A program made the translations under genes and the position numbers. The notes below the pieces were generated by a model that was given only the letters and a program-made list of their open reading frames with translations, searched no databases and was not told the origin of the DNA. From assembly GCA_040222455.1 (NCBI GenBank), contig JAVKDD010000011.1, positions 682,001-746,000 on the forward strand: a stretch of 64,000 bases of DNA. The letters are read 5' to 3'. This DNA is from RHLJ01 sp040222455 (lineage in GTDB: Bacteria > Bacteroidota > Rhodothermia > Balneolales > Balneolaceae). Each line of letters starts with the position of its first letter. Positions within the stretch are counted from its first letter, which is position 1. Positions 9,277 through 17,664 of this stretch are shown here, one piece after another.

Positions 9277-9546
9277 ATGAGCATTACTGCAGAAGAAAAA
9301 AAAGAAATTTTCAAAAAGTTTGGTGGAGAAGACGCCAATACCGGCACTACTGAAGGTCAGATTGCCCTTTTTACGCACAGAATTAATCACTTAACTGGGC
9401 ATTTAAAAGATAATCAAAAAGATCACGCATCACGTCGTGGCTTACTTAAGCTAGTAGGTAAAAGACGTCGCTTACTCAACTACTTGATGAAAACCGATAT
9501 CGCGAAATACAGAGAACTTATTAAAGAACTCGGTATCCGTAAATAA
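9277..9546 (+). CDS. rpsO: 30S ribosomal protein S15
   Basis: 89 residues, the standard length. It shows the conserved S15 core: 'FGGEDANTGTTEGQIALFTH', 'INHLTGHLKDNQKDHASRRG' and 'KLVGKRRRLLNYL'. It binds 16S rRNA helices 20-22 early in 30S assembly. It has its own promoter and terminator and sits 119 nt before pnp, the arrangement seen in most bacteria. Autoregulation of S15 through its mRNA leader is known in E. coli; the short leader here shows no obvious structure of that kind. Confidence 0.97.
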   Translation: MSITAEEKKEIFKKFGGEDANTGTTEGQIALFTHRINHLTGHLKDNQKDHASRRGLLKLVGKRRRLLNYLMKTDIAKYRELIKELGIRK

Positions 9547-9552
9547 TTTGAG

Positions 9553-9577
9553 AGGCTCCTATACTTGGAGCCTTTTT
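9553..9577 (+). terminator. Intrinsic terminator after rpsO
   Basis: Perfect 7-bp stem AGGCTCC (9553-9559) / GGAGCCT (9567-9573), 7-nt loop, then a run of five T (9573-9577). Its strength decides how much pnp is read through from the rpsO promoter. Confidence 0.85.
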
Positions 9578-9665
9578 CAATTCTTCCCGCCTCACTTTTT
9601 AGCTTATCAAAACCAACCTGAATTATTGGCGGGGATAAAGCAACAAACAAATAGATAAAAAATAA

Positions 9666-11771
9666 ATGAAAGAAGATTTTAGAAGTATAGAATTTGCACC
9701 AGGAAAGGTGTTATCCATAGAAACAGGACGAATTGCTAAACAAGCCGATGGTTCTGTTGTGGTAAGAATGGGAGATACCATGGTACTTTGTACTGCGGTA
9801 AGTGCCAAAGAACCTAAACCGGGTCAGGATTTTTTCCCATTAACCGTTGATCATAAAGAAAGTTTTTCTGCAGCAGGACGTTTTCCTGGTGGATTTATGA
9901 AAAGAGAAGGACGTTCGTCCGAAAAAGAAATTTTGTCAAGTCGTTTAATTGACCGTGTACTTCGCCCATTATTCCCAAAAGGATATGTGTGTGATACTCA
10001 GGTAATTTCAAGCGTACTTTCATCAGATGATGAAAATGACGGTGATGTATTGGGAGCAGTAGGTGCTTCTCTTGCGATTCACTTATCAGATATTCCATTT
10101 GATGGTCCGATGGCTGAAGTTAGAGTTGGACGTGTTGACGGTGAGTTTATCATCAACCCAACCAGAACAGAATTAGAAAGCAGTGATCTTGATATGACTG
10201 TTGGTGGTACTGACGATAGTATCTTAATGATTGAAGGAGAGATGAAAGAAATCTCTGAAGCAGAAATGCTAGCTGCTATTAAAGCTGCTCACGAATCAAT
10301 CAAAAAACTATGTGTTTTCCAAGACGAGCTTCGGAAAGAGCTGGGCAGAGAAAAAAGAGAATTCGTTGCTCCAAAAACCGATGAAGCTATTGAAGCAAAA
10401 GTAGCTGAACTTGCAACTGCTAAAATCAATGAAGTTGTAAACATTGGTCTTGGTAAAGAAGAGTACAACGGTAAAATTCGTGAAATCAAAAACGAAGTTA
10501 TTGAAGCTCTTTCAGAGGAATTTGAAGATCAAATGGGAGATGTTAAGAATGTTCTTACTTCGATTGAGAAGAACGAACTTCGCAACATGATTCTCGAAAA
10601 AGGTCGACGTATTGACGGTCGTTCAACTACAGACATCCGTGATATCTGGACTCAAGTTGGATACATAGCAAGAGCTCATGGTTCTTCATTGTTTACTCGT
10701 GGCGAAACTCAAGCACTTGTATCTGCAACCTTAGGGACTCGTCGTGATGAGCAAAGTGTTGATACTTTGTTTGATCAGGATGCAAAGCAGTTTTACTTAC
10801 ATTATAATTTCCCTCCATACTCTGTTGGTGAAGCTGGATTCTTACGTGGTCCTGGACGTCGTGAAATCGGTCATGGTCATTTAGCAGAACGTTCGTTAAG
10901 AATGATGATGCCTACTTTCGAAGAATTCGGATATGTAGTTCGTCTCATTTCAGACATTACTGAATCAAACGGTTCGTCTTCAATGGCTTCTGTTTGTGGT
11001 GGTTCAATGGCTCTTATGGATGCCGGTGTTCCTCTTAAAAAACCAGTTTCTGGTATCGCAATGGGAATGATTGTTGGTGAAAACAAAACAGCGATTCTTT
11101 CTGACATTCGTGGTGAAGAAGATTTCATGGGAGACATGGATTTCAAAACAGCAGGTACTGCTGATGGGATTACGTCTTGCCAAATGGATATGAAAGTTCA
11201 GGGAATCAGCTTTGAAACGATTGAAGAAGCTTTAGAACAAGCTCATACTGGCCGTTTGCATATTCTTGGTGAAATGGCTAAAACCATTTCTTCAGCTAGA
11301 GAAAACATCTCTGAGTATGCACCTCAGTTCCTAAGAATGGAAATTGATGGTAGTGATATTGGAGCAGTAATCGGACCTGGCGGAAAGGTAATCCAGACTC
11401 TTCAAAAAGAAACTGGAACTGATATCATGATTGAAGAAGATTCAAATGGTAAAGGTCAGATTACAATTTCAGCAAATGATCTTAGTAAAGCAGAAGAAGC
11501 TAAAAACCGAATCAAAATGATCGTTGGTCATCTTGAAGAAGGAGCTACGTACAAAGGTATTGTAAAATCAATCAAAGACTTTGGAGCTTTTGTTGAAATC
11601 GCGCCTGGTAAAGACGGATTGCTTCATATTTCTGAAATCGCACATGAACGCGTAGAAAAAGTTTCTGACTATCTACAACTTGGTGACGAGCTGGATGTGA
11701 AGTTGCTTAAAGTAGAACATGGCGGAAAACTTCGCTTGTCTAGAAAAGCATTGATTGAAAGAGATAATTAA
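9666..11771 (+). CDS. pnp: Polyribonucleotide nucleotidyltransferase (PNPase)
   Basis: Phosphorolytic 3'-5' exoribonuclease, a degradosome-type trimer. Two RNase PH domains (about 1-215 and 310-535) flank a helical linker. A KH domain (about 555-615, 'IGAVIGPGGKVIQTLQKETG') and an S1 domain (about 620-695, 'YKGIVKSIKDFGAFVEIAPG') follow. The second PH domain carries the catalytic acid pair in 'SDIRGEEDFMGDMDFK'. At 701 residues it is full length. It follows rpsO; no separate TAnnTTTG promoter is visible in the 119-nt gap, so read-through is likely. Confidence 0.97.
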   Translation: MKEDFRSIEFAPGKVLSIETGRIAKQADGSVVVRMGDTMVLCTAVSAKEPKPGQDFFPLTVDHKESFSAAGRFPGGFMKREGRSSEKEILSSRLIDRVLRPLFPKGYVCDTQVISSVLSSDDENDGDVLGAVGASLAIHLSDIPFDGPMAEVRVGRVDGEFIINPTRTELESSDLDMTVGGTDDSILMIEGEMKEISEAEMLAAIKAAHESIKKLCVFQDELRKELGREKREFVAPKTDEAIEAKVAELATAKINEVVNIGLGKEEYNGKIREIKNEVIEALSEEFEDQMGDVKNVLTSIEKNELRNMILEKGRRIDGRSTTDIRDIWTQVGYIARAHGSSLFTRGETQALVSATLGTRRDEQSVDTLFDQDAKQFYLHYNFPPYSVGEAGFLRGPGRREIGHGHLAERSLRMMMPTFEEFGYVVRLISDITESNGSSSMASVCGGSMALMDAGVPLKKPVSGIAMGMIVGENKTAILSDIRGEEDFMGDMDFKTAGTADGITSCQMDMKVQGISFETIEEALEQAHTGRLHILGEMAKTISSARENISEYAPQFLRMEIDGSDIGAVIGPGGKVIQTLQKETGTDIMIEEDSNGKGQITISANDLSKAEEAKNRIKMIVGHLEEGATYKGIVKSIKDFGAFVEIAPGKDGLLHISEIAHERVEKVSDYLQLGDELDVKLLKVEHGGKLRLSRKALIERDN

Positions 11772-11790
11772 TTTTCTCTATGCTAAATTT

Positions 11791-11825
11791 AAGGCGCTGT
11801 TCAGTAATGAGCAGCGCCTTTTTTT
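11791..11825 (+). terminator. Strong intrinsic terminator after pnp
   Basis: Perfect 9-bp stem AAGGCGCTG (11791-11799) / CAGCGCCTT (11812-11820) with a 12-nt loop, then T through 11825. Confidence 0.9.
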
Positions 11826-11828
11826 GTT

Positions 11829-12060
11829 TAATCACTCCGAGCCTTGAGCTTGTCGAAGGGCGAGATATTGTTAGTTGAAGAGCTTCCTTCTCCTTATAAA
11901 GGAGAGGGATTGAGGGATAGGTCGGAAAACTATAGTAAAGTCCCGATCGTAGAGTCCTCCCTAAGAATTCAAAAAATGTTTGAATTCTGTCTTCCTCTAA
12001 AGGGAGATAGTTATTGTCCCGGTCTTTGGGGAGGGATGGGACAGATTCATACGCTAGCGT
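11829..12060. repeat. Repeat-rich intergenic stretch with three palindromes
   Basis: The 404-bp gap between pnp and the M16 protease holds no credible gene. It begins with a REP-like 'GAGCTTGTCGAAGGGC' segment (about 11840-11860). Then comes a 7-bp hairpin TCTCCTT/AAGGAGA (11889-11905), a perfect 10-bp hairpin AGAATTCAAA/TTTGAATTCT (11964-11988), and a degenerate second copy of the 'ctcctt..aaggag' element near 11991-12010. Two short open frames cross it on opposite strands but follow the repeats and look like chance. Confidence 0.55.
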
Positions 12061-12106
12061 ACAAATCAAGGTGAGGAAAAATGGCAATTTATTTCACAAA
12101 CCACTA

Positions 12107-12137
12107 CTGAAACTCCTTCCCAAATCTTGTATATTTG
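12107..12137 (+). promoter_or_regulatory. Promoter of the M16 protease gene
   Basis: Perfect -7 box TATATTTG at 12130-12137, preceded with the usual 20-bp spacer by CTG (12107-12109), one base off the -33 TTG. The ATG is 38 nt downstream. Confidence 0.6.
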
Positions 12138-12175
12138 CACCCATCAAAAAAGAGACGCACATTTAAAAATTCTGC

Positions 12176-13426
12176 ATGGAAAACCTGAAAGAAATTGATA
12201 CAGTACAGAAATCTACCCTTGATAATGGACTGCGAATTGTAACGGAACATATTGAAAGCGTAAAAAGTATCTCAGTAGGTATTTGGGTGAAAACTGGCTC
12301 TAGAAATGAAACTAAAGAGCAGGCCGGTGTCACTCATTTCTTAGAGCATATGCTTTTCAAAGGAACTGATAAAAGAACTGCATTTGATATCGCACTAAGT
12401 ATGGAATCAGTCGGTGGGTACTTGAATGCATTCACATCGTCAGAGTACACCTGCTATTACGCTCGTTGTGTAGATGAACAATTAGATCTGGCATTAGATG
12501 TTCTTTCTGATATGGTTTTGAACCCTTCTTTTCCAGAAAAAGAAGTTGAAAAAGAGAAAAAAGTAGTAATCGAAGAGATGAAGATGTACCGCGATTCTCC
12601 GGATGATTATTTATTTGAAGAATTCAGTTCAAAAATGTTTGAAGGGCATCAATTAGGTCGACCAATTTTAGGATACGAAGAAACGGTTTCTTCATTCACT
12701 AGAGACGATTTATACAACTACATGAAAGAACGATATAAACCATCCAATTTAATGGTTTCGGTTGCAGGACATGTAGATCATGATAAAGTGGTTAAACTAG
12801 TTAAAGAGTATTTTGGTGATCTATCATCTGATAGAGTTGTAAATGGAGATCAACCGATGGAAGCAATGAGTACCGACAAGCTTTTGCTTACCAAATCAAT
12901 TGAACAAACGCATTATTTACTTGGTCGCCGTGGATTGCATTATGATCATGATGACAAATACCTACTTCTTTTAGCGAATACAGTGCTAGGTGGAGGGATG
13001 AGCTCTCGATTACACCAAAACGTTCGTGAGAAATACGGATACTGCTATTCCATCCAAACTTTTAACCAATCTTATTCCGATTCTGGAATTTGGGGAGTGT
13101 ATGTAGGTACAGATAAAGAATATGTTGAACATGTTCATGAATTGGTAGTAGCAGAATTAGATAAAATCAGCAATGAGATTATCCCTTCTAAAGAATTAGA
13201 AGAGGCTAAATCGCAATTGAAAGGAAAGCTACTTTTATCTCAGGAAAATACAAGTAATAGAATGATGCGACTTGCTAAGAGCGAGTTATACTTCGACCGT
13301 TTTGTTACCTTAGATGAGTTGGAAGAAAATATCGAAAAAGTAACCGCTGCAGAAATTCAAGCTTTTGCTAAACACTTCTTCGATCAAAAGTTTTATATGG
13401 AAGCTGTTTTAACCCCCGAGGGGTAA
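12176..13426 (+). CDS. M16 family zinc metallopeptidase (processing-peptidase type)
   Basis: The inverted zinc motif HxxEH is present as 'THFLEHMLFKGT' near residues 52-63, with the third ligand Glu in the helix 'KKVVIEEMKMYRDSP' near 125-140. The C-terminal half has the 'GGGMSSRLHQNVREKYGYCYS' family motif (substrate-holding Arg/Tyr). At 416 residues it is one M16A/B-like unit, similar to the mitochondrial processing peptidase beta subunit and to B. subtilis YmxG/MlpA, which lie near pnp in Firmicutes too. It is probably a cytoplasmic or periplasmic peptide-processing protease; no signal peptide is seen. The substrate is unknown. Confidence 0.9.
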   Translation: MENLKEIDTVQKSTLDNGLRIVTEHIESVKSISVGIWVKTGSRNETKEQAGVTHFLEHMLFKGTDKRTAFDIALSMESVGGYLNAFTSSEYTCYYARCVDEQLDLALDVLSDMVLNPSFPEKEVEKEKKVVIEEMKMYRDSPDDYLFEEFSSKMFEGHQLGRPILGYEETVSSFTRDDLYNYMKERYKPSNLMVSVAGHVDHDKVVKLVKEYFGDLSSDRVVNGDQPMEAMSTDKLLLTKSIEQTHYLLGRRGLHYDHDDKYLLLLANTVLGGGMSSRLHQNVREKYGYCYSIQTFNQSYSDSGIWGVYVGTDKEYVEHVHELVVAELDKISNEIIPSKELEEAKSQLKGKLLLSQENTSNRMMRLAKSELYFDRFVTLDELEENIEKVTAAEIQAFAKHFFDQKFYMEAVLTPEG

Positions 13427-13438
13427 TTATAAATTATA

Positions 13439-13570
13439 AATGCTGAATTTTGAATTAAATTGTCTGGTCGAACGCATGTGAGACATCTAAAGATTATTGA
13501 AACTTCAATTAACACTTTAGACTTCTCGTTTTACTCGAAGTGACAATAACGTAATTCAAAATTCAGCATT
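13439..13570. repeat. 19-bp perfect inverted repeat bracketing a 94-bp spacer
   Basis: The left arm 13439-13457 and right arm 13552-13570 are exact reverse complements (core TGCTGAATTTTGAATT). The spacer holds a 'ACTCGAAGTGACAATAAC' segment; a near copy (GATTCGAAGTGACAAGAAA) recurs around 49403-49421. It fills most of the 167-bp gap before asnS. It is MITE-like in form but has no target duplication I can see; a dispersed intergenic repeat is more likely. Confidence 0.6.
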
Positions 13571-13593
13571 CAAAATTCAAAATTATTAATTAA

Positions 13594-15087
13594 ATGATCT
13601 ACATCAATCAATTAGCAGCATATGTTGATACCACCGTAACCTTAAAAGGTTGGGTATATAATTACCGAAGTAGTGGAAGTTTAGTCTTCATTGAGATGAG
13701 AGATGGAACAGGAATTGCTCAATGTGTGGTAGCCAAGGATGATGTTTCAGAAAAGGCATGGGAAGCTGCTTCTTCATTAAAACAAGAAAGTTCTCTTGAA
13801 ATTACCGGAACGGTAAAAGCAGATGAACGAAGTGTTGGTGGACATGAGATTCACGTAAGTGATGTGAACGTCATTCAGATAGCGGAAGAATATCCAATCA
13901 CACCAAAAGATCATGGCGTGGAATTTTTGATGAATAACCGACATTTATGGTTGAGAAGTCAGCGCCAATGGGCCGCTATGAGAGTTCGAAATGAAATCAT
14001 TTTTGCAATCCACAACTTTTTCCAAGATCGCAATTTCGTTCAGATGGATTCTCCGATTTTTACTGGAAATGCTGCAGAAGGAAGTACCACGCTTTTTGAA
14101 ACTGAATTCTTCGAAGAACCTGCTTATTTAGCTCAAACGGGTCAATTATATGGCGAAGCCATGGCTATGGCTCATGGATTGATTTATACTTTTGGTCCAA
14201 CATTCAGAGCCGAGAAATCTAAAACTCGTAGACATCTTTCTGAATTCTGGATGATTGAGCCTGAAATGGCATTCTATGATTTGAAAATGAACATGGATCT
14301 TGCTGAAGACATGATTCGTTTTATCGTGGAAACCGTTCTTACTAAAAGAAAAGCTGAATTAGATATTCTGGAAAGAGACACTTCAAAGTTAGAAGCATTG
14401 GTCGCTAATCCATTTATCAGAATGACGTACACTGAAGCTGTTGATATTCTGACTAGCGATAAAACGGCCACTATGTTAGATGAAATGCTAGACTCCAGAA
14501 AACAGGAAGAAAAAGATCTGAAACAGGAACGTGAAGAAGTTAAGAAAGAACATGGTTCAGCCAAGAAATGGCGTAAGAAACAAATTGAAGCCAGACAATT
14601 AGAGATTTCTTCCAGAATAGATCAAATAGAGGAAGACTACCGTAATATTCCTCAGTGGAAAACATCTGCTCAAAGTTTTGAATGGGGAAATGACTTTGGT
14701 GGAAGTGATGAAACCGTGCTCACTATGCAATACGAAGTTCCTGTTATGGTGACGCATTGGCCAGCAGAAATCAAAGCATTTTATATGAAACGTGATGAAT
14801 CTGGTAAACATGCGCTAGGCGTAGATGTTTTAGCACCTGAGGGTTATGGCGAGATAATAGGCGGGAGTCAGCGAGAGGACGATTTAGAGCTAATGCACGA
14901 ACGAATTGAAGAGGAAGGACTAGACAAAGAAGTATTTGAATGGTACCTCGATTTACGTCGCTATGGAACGGTTCCTCATGCAGGTTTTGGTCTTGGTTTG
15001 GAACGAACTGTAGCTTGGCTCTGCGGACTTTCTCATGTTCGTGAAACCATTCCATTTCCAAGAATGATGGGAAGGTTGAAGCCTTAG
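13594..15087 (+). CDS. asnS: Asparaginyl-tRNA synthetase, archaeal/Thermus-type with charged insertion
   Basis: Class II synthetase charging tRNA-Asn. An OB-fold anticodon-binding domain (about 1-105, 'GWVYNYRSSGSLVFIEMRDG') is followed by the catalytic domain. Motif 2 is around 'FRAEKSKTRRHLSEFWMIEP' and motif 3 around 'GFGLGLERTVAWLCGL', then 'RETIPFPRMMGRLKP'. The ending and the 'TRRHLSEFWMIEPEMAF' wording fit AsnRS rather than AspRS, and the archaeal/Thermus branch rather than the E. coli branch. At 497 residues it is about 60 longer than that branch because of a Lys/Glu-rich helical insertion near residues 290-350. AspRS is the only serious alternative. Confidence 0.88.
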   Translation: MIYINQLAAYVDTTVTLKGWVYNYRSSGSLVFIEMRDGTGIAQCVVAKDDVSEKAWEAASSLKQESSLEITGTVKADERSVGGHEIHVSDVNVIQIAEEYPITPKDHGVEFLMNNRHLWLRSQRQWAAMRVRNEIIFAIHNFFQDRNFVQMDSPIFTGNAAEGSTTLFETEFFEEPAYLAQTGQLYGEAMAMAHGLIYTFGPTFRAEKSKTRRHLSEFWMIEPEMAFYDLKMNMDLAEDMIRFIVETVLTKRKAELDILERDTSKLEALVANPFIRMTYTEAVDILTSDKTATMLDEMLDSRKQEEKDLKQEREEVKKEHGSAKKWRKKQIEARQLEISSRIDQIEEDYRNIPQWKTSAQSFEWGNDFGGSDETVLTMQYEVPVMVTHWPAEIKAFYMKRDESGKHALGVDVLAPEGYGEIIGGSQREDDLELMHERIEEEGLDKEVFEWYLDLRRYGTVPHAGFGLGLERTVAWLCGLSHVRETIPFPRMMGRLKP

Positions 15088-15095
15088 GTTTTAAT

Positions 15096-15160
15096 AGTCA
15101 TCCTGATCCGTCAGCTGACGGAGAAGGATCTTACTGGATATCCTTCAAGATTCTTCGTTT
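15096..15160. repeat. REP-like palindrome after asnS
   Basis: A perfect 16-bp palindrome TCCGTCAGCTGACGGA at 15107-15122 lies inside the wider inverted element 'GTCATCCTGATCC...GGAGAAGGATC', a form common in dispersed bacterial intergenic repeats. It may act as a transcript end for asnS, but there is no T run. Confidence 0.5.
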
Positions 15161-15192
15161 TCTATCAAAATGGTGACCCATTTGAAACCAGC

Positions 15193-15615
15193 TCAGCTCA
15201 AAACATCTTTAATCTTAGAAATCTTTAGATTTCTGTCAATCGAATAAATGTTTTCGCTCTTTTCTAAGAATTGGTAGATAAAAAGACTTTTTGAAAATAA
15301 TTGAAGGCTATGGGTATGCTCTTCTGATTTTTCAAAATTATGATCTGCTACTTCAAAAAGTATATCAGCAAAGATATTCAAGTTTTCGAAATTTAGGCTA
15401 CTTTGTTTTAGAAAGGAGAGAAGTTGTTCTTCACTTTCAACCTTCAATAGTTCTTCCAGGTCAAAGCCAAGTACATTTAACAGTTCTTGGTTTAAATAGG
15501 TAAACGTATCAAGCTGAACTTCTTGGTTTTTAATATTTAAAACCTTAGTAAGTATTTTGTTCAGCACTTGAGTCATCTGCTGAACCTGTCTCATAATGAA
15601 ATCTTGGTTAAACAT
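15193..15615 (-). CDS. Uncharacterised all-helical protein, DUF6483-like
   Basis: 140 residues, predicted mostly helical and cytoplasmic, with no signal or membrane segment. The opening 'MFNQDFIMRQVQQMTQVLNK' and the TPR-like remainder recall the small family DUF6483; I rate this as a resemblance only. It starts 27 nt after the bactofilin stop on the same strand, so the two are probably cotranscribed. No function is known to me. Confidence 0.55.
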   Translation of the reverse strand: MFNQDFIMRQVQQMTQVLNKILTKVLNIKNQEVQLDTFTYLNQELLNVLGFDLEELLKVESEEQLLSFLKQSSLNFENLNIFADILFEVADHNFEKSEEHTHSLQLFSKSLFIYQFLEKSENIYSIDRNLKISKIKDVLS

Positions 15616-15642
15616 GAAAAAGATTAACCAAAGCTAAAACTA

Positions 15643-16065
15643 TTAGCCAGCCTTTCTTTGTGGAATAGTGAGATGTTTTTCTTGGGAATGGTGCTCTTTC
15701 ATTACATCAATATCTTTACCAGTTAACATCGAACCATTTACTTGAGAACCCTCTTCAGTTACCAGAAATTTTGAATATACCGAACCAAAAATTCGAGCGG
15801 TACTTTTTAAAACTAGTAAGTCAGAAATTCTGAGATTTCCATGTACTTCACCTGAAATCTCAGACCGAGGAGTGATAATATCACCATCAACTTTTCCTTC
15901 TTGGTTTAAAACCAAATGAGTTTTAGCGTTAATATTTCCGATTAATGATCCAGAGATATGTACTTTACCAGTACTTTCAATATTCCCCTTAATTTGGGTT
16001 CCTTTCTGGATAAATGTGATGTTGTTAATTGCTACTTCTTTATTCATGCTAATATGAGTACTCAA
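15643..16065 (-). CDS. Bactofilin (polymer-forming cytoskeletal protein)
   Basis: A 140-residue protein with the right-handed beta-helix repeat pattern of bactofilins (DUF583). A glycine/valine ladder with periodic hydrophobics runs over about residues 15-115 ('TQIKGNIESTGKVHISGSLI', 'GKVDGDIITPRSEISGEVHG'). Bactofilins self-assemble into nucleotide-free filaments, often on the inner membrane, and guide cell-wall work or cell shape. The N-terminal tail is short and polar. The ATG at 16065 is taken; an internal ATG five codons later is possible. First gene of a two-gene unit with the DUF6483-like gene. Confidence 0.88.
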   Translation of the reverse strand: MSTHISMNKEVAINNITFIQKGTQIKGNIESTGKVHISGSLIGNINAKTHLVLNQEGKVDGDIITPRSEISGEVHGNLRISDLLVLKSTARIFGSVYSKFLVTEEGSQVNGSMLTGKDIDVMKEHHSQEKHLTIPQRKAG

Positions 16066-16259
16066 GACCTAATTGGTTACGAAGTATTTTAGAATAATTG
16101 TCTCATGTAAACTAAAGATGAAGAATTAAATAACATGCTGGGGTTCTTAAAAAATTAATAGTGATTTTTTTATATAAAAGCTGAATTACCTGTGGGATAA
16201 TAATTTCGAGAGTACATTATAGTAGTGCAGTAATGATACTATTTACAGTCATTAAGCAT

Positions 16260-16288
16260 AAAAAAAGCCCAACTGGCGTAGTTGAGCT
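16260..16288 (-). terminator. Intrinsic terminator after the carbonic anhydrase gene
   Basis: On the minus strand, a 9-bp stem (arms 16280-16288 and 16266-16274, one G-U wobble) with a 5-nt loop is followed by seven T (16266 down to 16260). It lies 30 nt after the stop codon. Confidence 0.85.
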
Positions 16289-16318
16289 TTCTGAGGACAT
16301 TATTGAAAAGTTAATTTT

Positions 16319-17050
16319 TTAATTTTCTACAAAAGTTACTTTTCCAGTATCAAGATCATAATATGCGCCTACTATCATAATTTCTCCATTATCGAGAAGT
16401 CCTTGTAATACTGGGCTTTCCGCAAGCATTTCGTCAATAGTCATAGTAACATTCGTGTTAATTACTTCGTCAACAAAAGCAGCGTTACCAGAAGAACGAT
16501 CAGCATCATATCCTTTTACGGCTTCTATTGCAGGATGTACTCTTTCAAGTAATACATCAGCGTTAGAACTTAACTGAGCTTTGTCGATTGAAGCTTTTAC
16601 CGCTCCACAAGCTTCGTGACCCATTACAACAATTAGCTTAGAACCAGCAACCGCTGCACCATATTCAATGCTACCAAGGATGTCAGGATTTACTGTATTA
16701 CCCGCAACTCGAGCAACAAATACATCTCCAACTCCTTTGTCAAATACTTGCTCTACCGGTACACGACTGTCGATGCAAGAAAGGATAACTGCTTCAGGAT
16801 ACTGTCCTGATGCAGTAGCTGCAATTTGTGCTTTGTAATCGGTAGGAGTGAGGTCGTTATTAATGTACCTCTCATTTCCATCTTTTAATCCCTGCAAGAT
16901 AGTTTCAGGTGTAAGAGCTGCTTGATCCGAAGCAGTGATAATATCTCCATCTAAGGTCACTTCTGGAATTTCTTGTTGCTGAGTGCAAGCACCCATAACA
17001 AATAAAAGTGCAATAGCTATTAGTAAGGAAGTTGGCTTTTTAGTCAACAT
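16319..17050 (-). CDS. Beta-class carbonic anhydrase, predicted lipoprotein
   Basis: Interconverts CO2 and bicarbonate. The zinc site is complete: Cys and Asp in 'LSCIDSRVPVEQVF', and His and Cys in 'VVMGHEACGAVKA'. The N-terminus is a type II signal peptide with lipobox MGAC (Cys 21), so the mature protein should be lipid-anchored on the periplasmic side, unlike the usual cytoplasmic beta enzyme. At 243 residues its length is normal once the signal is removed. It stands as a single gene with its own terminator. A 7-bp hairpin at 17081-17100 lies in the leader. Confidence 0.93.
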   Translation of the reverse strand: MLTKKPTSLLIAIALLFVMGACTQQQEIPEVTLDGDIITASDQAALTPETILQGLKDGNERYINNDLTPTDYKAQIAATASGQYPEAVILSCIDSRVPVEQVFDKGVGDVFVARVAGNTVNPDILGSIEYGAAVAGSKLIVVMGHEACGAVKASIDKAQLSSNADVLLERVHPAIEAVKGYDADRSSGNAAFVDEVINTNVTMTIDEMLAESPVLQGLLDNGEIMIVGAYYDLDTGKVTFVEN

Positions 17051-17080
17051 AATCTTTTGATTTTAATTGTTTTTGTGTTG

Positions 17081-17100
17081 AGGCTATGTATTAATAGCCT
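17081..17100. promoter_or_regulatory. 7-bp hairpin/operator upstream of the carbonic anhydrase
   Basis: Perfect arms AGGCTAT (17081-17087) and ATAGCCT (17094-17100) around GTATTA, 31 nt upstream of the ATG. It may be an mRNA leader hairpin or a repressor site. No promoter match is clear in the 251-bp gap. Confidence 0.35.
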
Positions 17101-17301
17101 GTTAGTTGATGAGCTAACTCTGAAAAAAATTCTAGCGTTCACAAAAAATATTAATAAAGTGCGTATATGCTCTAGAATAGCATATTCTAACCCCTAACTT
17201 AGAATTTCTTACTAATTACAAACCAGTTATTTAGAACAAATCAAAATAAGAGAAAATCGCATTGTAAACATTTGTAAATAACTGAATGAGAGGGGATTAG
17301 A

Positions 17302-17604
17302 CTAATACTTTTTTTTAGCAATTCGATTATTGGTAATTGGATTTTGAGCTGCAGAAACAAAGCGTTTTACTTCTTTACTTCTAAGGTGGCGATGCTTTGT
17401 TGATCTTCCTGAAACTCTCTTTCTCCAGCGCTCCCAGCTTTTACGTTTTAGATTTCGACGCATAAACTCGATTACTTCAGGTTCACTTAAACCAAATTGA
17501 GCTTCAATAGCCTCGAATGGGGTACGATCTTCCCAAGCCATGCCAATAATCCGATCTATTTCATGGACTTCTAAATCATATTTTTCGATGTAGTCAGTAC
17601 TCAT
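17302..17604 (-). CDS. DUF2805 / TIGR03643 family protein
   Basis: About 100 residues. The N-terminal half is a helix-turn-helix-like domain ('VHEIDRIIGMAWEDRTPFEA', 'IEAQFGLSEPEVIEFMRRNL') and the C-terminal half is a basic tail rich in Lys/Arg. The family is common in marine bacteria and Bacteroidota and has no settled function; the fold and charge suggest nucleic-acid binding. I use ATG 17604 (MSTDYIEKYD); the ATG four codons upstream gives a poorer start. It lies 60 nt downstream of the 63-residue coiled-coil gene on the same strand. Confidence 0.75.
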   Translation of the reverse strand: MSTDYIEKYDLEVHEIDRIIGMAWEDRTPFEAIEAQFGLSEPEVIEFMRRNLKRKSWERWRKRVSGRSTKHRHLRSKEVKRFVSAAQNPITNNRIAKKKY

Positions 17605-17664
17605 AATGAATTTCAATGATAATTCACTCTATGAAGCACTTTTAAATTGGATAACGTTCAGGAA

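Noticed and set aside
11740..12087. Open frames of 115 codons (minus) and 76 codons (plus, 11844-12074) after pnp
   Set aside because: Both lie over palindromic intergenic repeats and the pnp terminator, on opposite strands, with no recognisable protein pattern.
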